DNA of 10,937 nt from Opitutia bacterium. GTDB lineage: Bacteria; Verrucomicrobiota; Verrucomicrobiia; Opitutales; Coraliomargaritaceae. The notes below the pieces were generated by a model that was given only the letters and a program-made list of their open reading frames with translations, made no database searches and had not been told where the DNA came from. The stretch covers positions 1-10,937 of the forward strand of contig JABJQI010000062.1 of assembly GCA_018663485.1 (NCBI GenBank). Direction: 5' to 3'. Shown piece by piece: positions 8,330-10,937 of this stretch. Each line of letters begins with the position of its first letter. Position 1 is the first letter of the stretch. Both the position numbers and the translations under genes were made by a program.

Positions 8330-9121
8330 TTACTTAACAAGGCTGCCCGCTGCATCCGCGAGACTTGCCTTGGAGAAACGGATTTCATCAAACACCGCCT
8401 TGGGGTTAAATTTCGCCACACATGCGACCACATCACCTTTCGACAGCTCCAACTTGGATTTGTTCTTTGCATCGAGCTGTAAGCGCTGCATGACGCCCCC
8501 CTCCAAACTGCCCAGTGCTGCGCGGTTCAATGCCGCCTCAGTCAAATCGCGGTTGGCATGATAGAGCATCTGATCCTTGTTGAGAATCCACATCTGCACA
8601 CTTGATGGACCGCTCTCAGGGTTCTCCACTTTAAACATTACGACATAGGTCTGCTTCGCTTCGATCGGAGCCCCCTCTCCTCCCTTGGCTGCCTTGCCAT
8701 TCGAAAGAATGAGTCCATGATCCATTCGCCAGCCCTTAACGATCAGACTGACCGTGGCAGTCTTTGGGGTCAACTCCTCGAGGTCAGGCTTTGCAAATAC
8801 CAAACCAAGCAGCGAGTCCTTCGTTAGTGCAGCGGTGCGCACCCGAAAACTGCCATAAAAAGTCCCACTCATATCGACGCCAACCTGCGCGAGCGCCTCC
8901 CCTTTTTTCTCGAGCAACAAGGCGCCCTTGGTTCCGCCCAGCCCCGGAACGCCCAACCCATCCGGAAGCGAGCCGACTTCGCCAGCCAGGCGATGCCAGC
9001 CCGTGATCCAACCGGAGCGACTCTCCGCGTGCTCGCCATCAGGATGGAAGCCTTCATACAATAAAGGTGCAGCCGACAGTTGAGCCAGTGTGCATAGAAA
9101 AAGTGTGAGGATTTTATTCAT
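8330..9121 (-). CDS. Secreted protein of unknown function, tandem paralog B (LamG/ConA-like fold suspected)
   Basis: This 263-residue protein has a short signal peptide (MNKILTLFLCTLAQLSAA, cleavage after SAA) and no sulfatase or hydrolase motif. It is clearly homologous to its upstream neighbour at 9145-10026. Shared blocks in the same order are LxYEGF at the mature N-terminus, RSGW, FYGSFR, LTxDxLxG...PD, SLxVKGWR, a FKVxN block, MWxL, and DEIRxSxxSLAxAAG at the C-terminus. The DEIR ending and alternating beta pattern recall LamG/concanavalin A-like domains, which commonly end in a similar DEIR segment. A glycan-binding or envelope-associated role is inference from that resemblance and from its place between a glycoside hydrolase and sulfatases. 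No obvious Shine-Dalgarno precedes the ATG; the 23-base gap upstream is AT-rich. The downstream sulfatase starts 20 bases after its TAA. Confidence 0.88.
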   Translation of the reverse strand: MNKILTLFLCTLAQLSAAPLLYEGFHPDGEHAESRSGWITGWHRLAGEVGSLPDGLGVPGLGGTKGALLLEKKGEALAQVGVDMSGTFYGSFRVRTAALTKDSLLGLVFAKPDLEELTPKTATVSLIVKGWRMDHGLILSNGKAAKGGEGAPIEAKQTYVVMFKVENPESGPSSVQMWILNKDQMLYHANRDLTEAALNRAALGSLEGGVMQRLQLDAKNKSKLELSKGDVVACVAKFNPKAVFDEIRFSKASLADAAGSLVK

Positions 9122-9144
9122 AATAATTATCTAATTTTGAGGGT

Positions 9145-10026
9145 TTATTTTGAAATATACGGAATGTATTGTTTCGCCTGAATGGAGGATTCTTTTAAAC
9201 CTGCGGCCTCCGCTAAACTGATATCACTCACGCGAATCTCGTCGATCTGAGCACCGGAATTGTAGCGGCTAATTAAACAAAAGATCAGCCCCGATCCGAA
9301 GATAGGCTTCTTTTCTTTAGCAATTTCTGCCGTCATACGTTGGCACAGTTGCCCCGCCTCGTCTCCCAGTGGAATTTTGCTTAACTGATCTTCGTTAAAA
9401 CCATTCCCACGGAGATCAGCGACCTGCTCACGACTCAATACCCACATCGTGAGTGAGCCATGCTGCGCTCCGGAATTAACCACCTTAAAAAGCACTAAAT
9501 AGGGCTCGCCCTCCTGAACGCGACTCCCTTCGACGATTGTCTTTTGATTACCGAGTGCTGCAAGCGCCCCAAACTCGGTGCGCCATCCTTTGACTAAGAG
9601 TGACATCCGTGATGTTTCGGGCCGGACTGCAGTCACGTCTGGCTCACAAATGGCAAACCCAATCAAGGCATCATTCGTCAGGTTGTCGCACTGAATGCGG
9701 AAACTCCCGTAAAAGACACTGCCGTCGAAATCACCGAGCTGGCAGACAGAAACCGTATCGCGCTTGAGCTGCAACAAACCGTGCGTTGAACTCAAGCCCT
9801 CGAATTGCAGGTCTTGATCGACAATAATCGCTTCACCATCGAACACTCCCCAAGGAATCGTCCATCCGCTCCGACAATCAGGTTGATCCTCCCCCATCTG
9901 AAAGCCCTCATACACGAGTTCCTTCGCATCGAGAACTCCCCCCGGCAGCACAGCGGCGAACACCGCCGCAAAAAGGCCAGTCAGCAAATGGAGGCAGCAA
10001 GGCATGGTATATGAACTCAGTTTCAT
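9145..10026 (-). CDS. Secreted protein of unknown function, tandem paralog A (LamG/ConA-like fold suspected)
   Basis: The protein has 293 residues from the ATG at 10026. The frame stays open to 10116, but that would overlap the upstream hydrolase by 83 bases and bury the signal peptide. The ATG at 10026 has an AGGA site five bases upstream and is followed at once by MKLSSY and a hydrophobic run ending near LDA, a typical Sec signal. The mature protein starts LVYEGF and carries the blocks shared with paralog B (RSGW, FYGSFR, LTNDALIG..CEPD, SLLVKGWR, FKVVN, MWVL, IDEIRVS, SLAEAAG). Paralog A has a longer C-terminal tail (about 15 residues after AAG, Lys/Tyr rich) and several extra cysteines. 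No catalytic motif is recognised. The order hydrolase, A, B, sulfatase suggests it belongs to the same polysaccharide-processing operon, perhaps in binding; that role is inference. Confidence 0.87.
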   Translation of the reverse strand: MKLSSYTMPCCLHLLTGLFAAVFAAVLPGGVLDAKELVYEGFQMGEDQPDCRSGWTIPWGVFDGEAIIVDQDLQFEGLSSTHGLLQLKRDTVSVCQLGDFDGSVFYGSFRIQCDNLTNDALIGFAICEPDVTAVRPETSRMSLLVKGWRTEFGALAALGNQKTIVEGSRVQEGEPYLVLFKVVNSGAQHGSLTMWVLSREQVADLRGNGFNEDQLSKIPLGDEAGQLCQRMTAEIAKEKKPIFGSGLIFCLISRYNSGAQIDEIRVSDISLAEAAGLKESSIQAKQYIPYISK

Positions 10027-10031
10027 TTTTG

Positions 10032-10035
10032 TCCT
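10032..10035 (-). promoter_or_regulatory. AGGA ribosome binding site overlapping the hydrolase stop codon
   Basis: On the minus strand the sequence reads TAGGACAAAA then ATG (10026). The AGGA core begins inside the TAG stop of the hydrolase and lies five bases from the ATG. This decides the start of paralog A and suggests that its translation is coupled to that of the hydrolase. Confidence 0.6.
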
Positions 10036-10937
10036 AGTTGAAATGCTTGATCGCAAATGTGCGTATTTCGGCATCAGAGGGCGCCTTTCCAGTGCGGCGA
10101 ATCGATTCAGCCACAAACTGCTTCACGCCTGTGTAGTAACTCTCAAAGGTATCGTAGAGCGGGTAACGCACCTGCTGATCATCCACCAACCAATAGCCTT
10201 CATAGCCATCACCACGTGGTTCATTGCAATAAAACTGCCAATAGAGCGCGAAGGGGCAGCCCCACTCCAAAATCGCACGAGTCACCTCACGGTTGCGCCG
10301 ATCATGCGCTTGAGGATCGTATTTTACGCCGGCGGCCTTAATCGCATACTCCCCAACAAACACCCGTTTGCCGGAAATGTCAGAGCGAGGCTTTAGCTGG
10401 CTTTCGATATGGTCCAGCGCACGATGTAAGTCCTCGCGCATGTTCTTACTGTAGAGCACATCATAGCTTGAATAAGAAACGAAATCGACATCCACCAAAG
10501 GCAGCACCGAATTTGTCAATGTCGGCCGAGAGCCATCGATCCCCTTCCATACCTGATTCACCTCAGTGTAGTGATAGACCCAAACACCGTCATTGGGAAT
10601 CTTGCTCCGCACATCATTAATAGCACACTGACGAATGTTCAGGTATTGAGCAAAGCCACGAATTCGCTCTGGGGTCGCATCGACATTGGGATCCATAGCA
10701 CCTTGAAGCAGCCAATCGCCCTCCCAGTGACCAAGAAAGAAAACTTTCCCAGTGCCCTTGAATTCCGTGAGCAGGTAGGTCGCCAGCTCATAAAACTCAT
10801 TATAGAGGGCCTGCGCCTCAGACTCATTCACACCATCTTGCCAGCGCGTTTGGGCATATGGATTGGCCCATATGTGATAGAACCTAAAGTCCATCCCCAT
10901 CACCTCTTTGTAGACCGGATGCTTAACCAACAAATCC
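10034..10937 (-). CDS. Probable clan GH-A-like glycoside hydrolase, C-terminal part (5' end outside window)
   Basis: The frame enters from the right edge with no true start (the first possible start, a TTG at 10933, is not convincing) and stops with TAG at 10034-10036, leaving 300 residues. The pattern is that of the last strands of a TIM-barrel glycosidase. A glutamate in FLGHWEGDW (codon 10721-10723) is a candidate acid/base. A second one in VFVGEYAI (codon 10349-10351), 124 residues later, is a candidate nucleophile at the end of strand seven. The tryptophan in ALYWQFYCNE fits the strand-eight aromatic of clan GH-A enzymes. DVDFVSYSSYD between them fits strand six. I cannot assign a numbered CAZy family. 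A backbone-cleaving role on a sulfated glycan is inferred from the sulfatases downstream. It is the first visible gene of the probable operon, seven bases from paralog A. Confidence 0.75.
   Translation of the reverse strand, partial: DLLVKHPVYKEVMGMDFRFYHIWANPYAQTRWQDGVNESEAQALYNEFYELATYLLTEFKGTGKVFFLGHWEGDWLLQGAMDPNVDATPERIRGFAQYLNIRQCAINDVRSKIPNDGVWVYHYTEVNQVWKGIDGSRPTLTNSVLPLVDVDFVSYSSYDVLYSKNMREDLHRALDHIESQLKPRSDISGKRVFVGEYAIKAAGVKYDPQAHDRRNREVTRAILEWGCPFALYWQFYCNEPRGDGYEGYWLVDDQQVRYPLYDTFESYYTGVKQFVAESIRRTGKAPSDAEIRTFAIKHFN

Noticed and set aside
10027..10116. Longer start for paralog A at 10116
   Set aside because: It would overlap the upstream hydrolase by 83 bases and put about 30 non-signal residues before the signal peptide. 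The ATG at 10026 has an AGGA site and a proper signal sequence.

Overview
The window is 10,937 bases of a densely packed, one-directional gene cluster. All six genes I can support lie on the minus strand, so transcription runs from high to low coordinates. The content is three secreted sulfatases, two related secreted proteins of unknown function, and the C-terminal part of a probable glycoside hydrolase. This is the make-up of a locus for breaking down a sulfated polysaccharide. The organism is most likely a marine member of the Verrucomicrobiota (Puniceicoccales/Coraliomargarita-type), with Planctomycetota or Lentisphaerota as alternatives. I base this on the density of sulfatases, the beta-sandwich domains and calcium-loop C-terminal modules, the moderate GC content and the weak or absent Shine-Dalgarno sequences at several starts. 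No ribosomal or housekeeping gene is present to confirm it.

In transcription order: (1) 10937-10034, a TIM-barrel glycoside hydrolase whose N-terminus lies outside the window. (2) 10026-9145 and (3) 9121-8330, two tandem paralogous secreted proteins. (4) 8309-6231, a sulfatase with a C-terminal LamG-like domain. After a 109-base gap, the largest in the window, come (5) 6121-2471, a 1216-residue multidomain sulfatase, and (6) 2460 to beyond base 1, a third sulfatase cut off by the left edge. The gaps between genes 1-2, 2-3, 3-4 and 5-6 are 7, 23, 20 and 10 bases, which points to co-transcription. A second promoter in the 109-base gap is possible but not visible.

The three sulfatases keep the Cys-x-Pro-x-Arg site that is converted to formylglycine, the metal ligands and the catalytic Lys/His residues. 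They fall into two types. The large one (gene 5) resembles human arylsulfatase A around the active site. Genes 4 and 6 share a different pattern (Lys-x-x-His and Asp-Lys-Arg). The cluster therefore probably removes sulfate from at least two chemical positions of one glycan, while the hydrolase cuts the desulfated backbone. The substrate cannot be read from the sequence. The least explained part is the pair of tandem paralogs at 8330-10026, placed between the hydrolase and the sulfatases.

I saw no tRNA, rRNA, CRISPR array, insertion sequence, transporter or regulator. No stretch over 300 bases lacks a gene.
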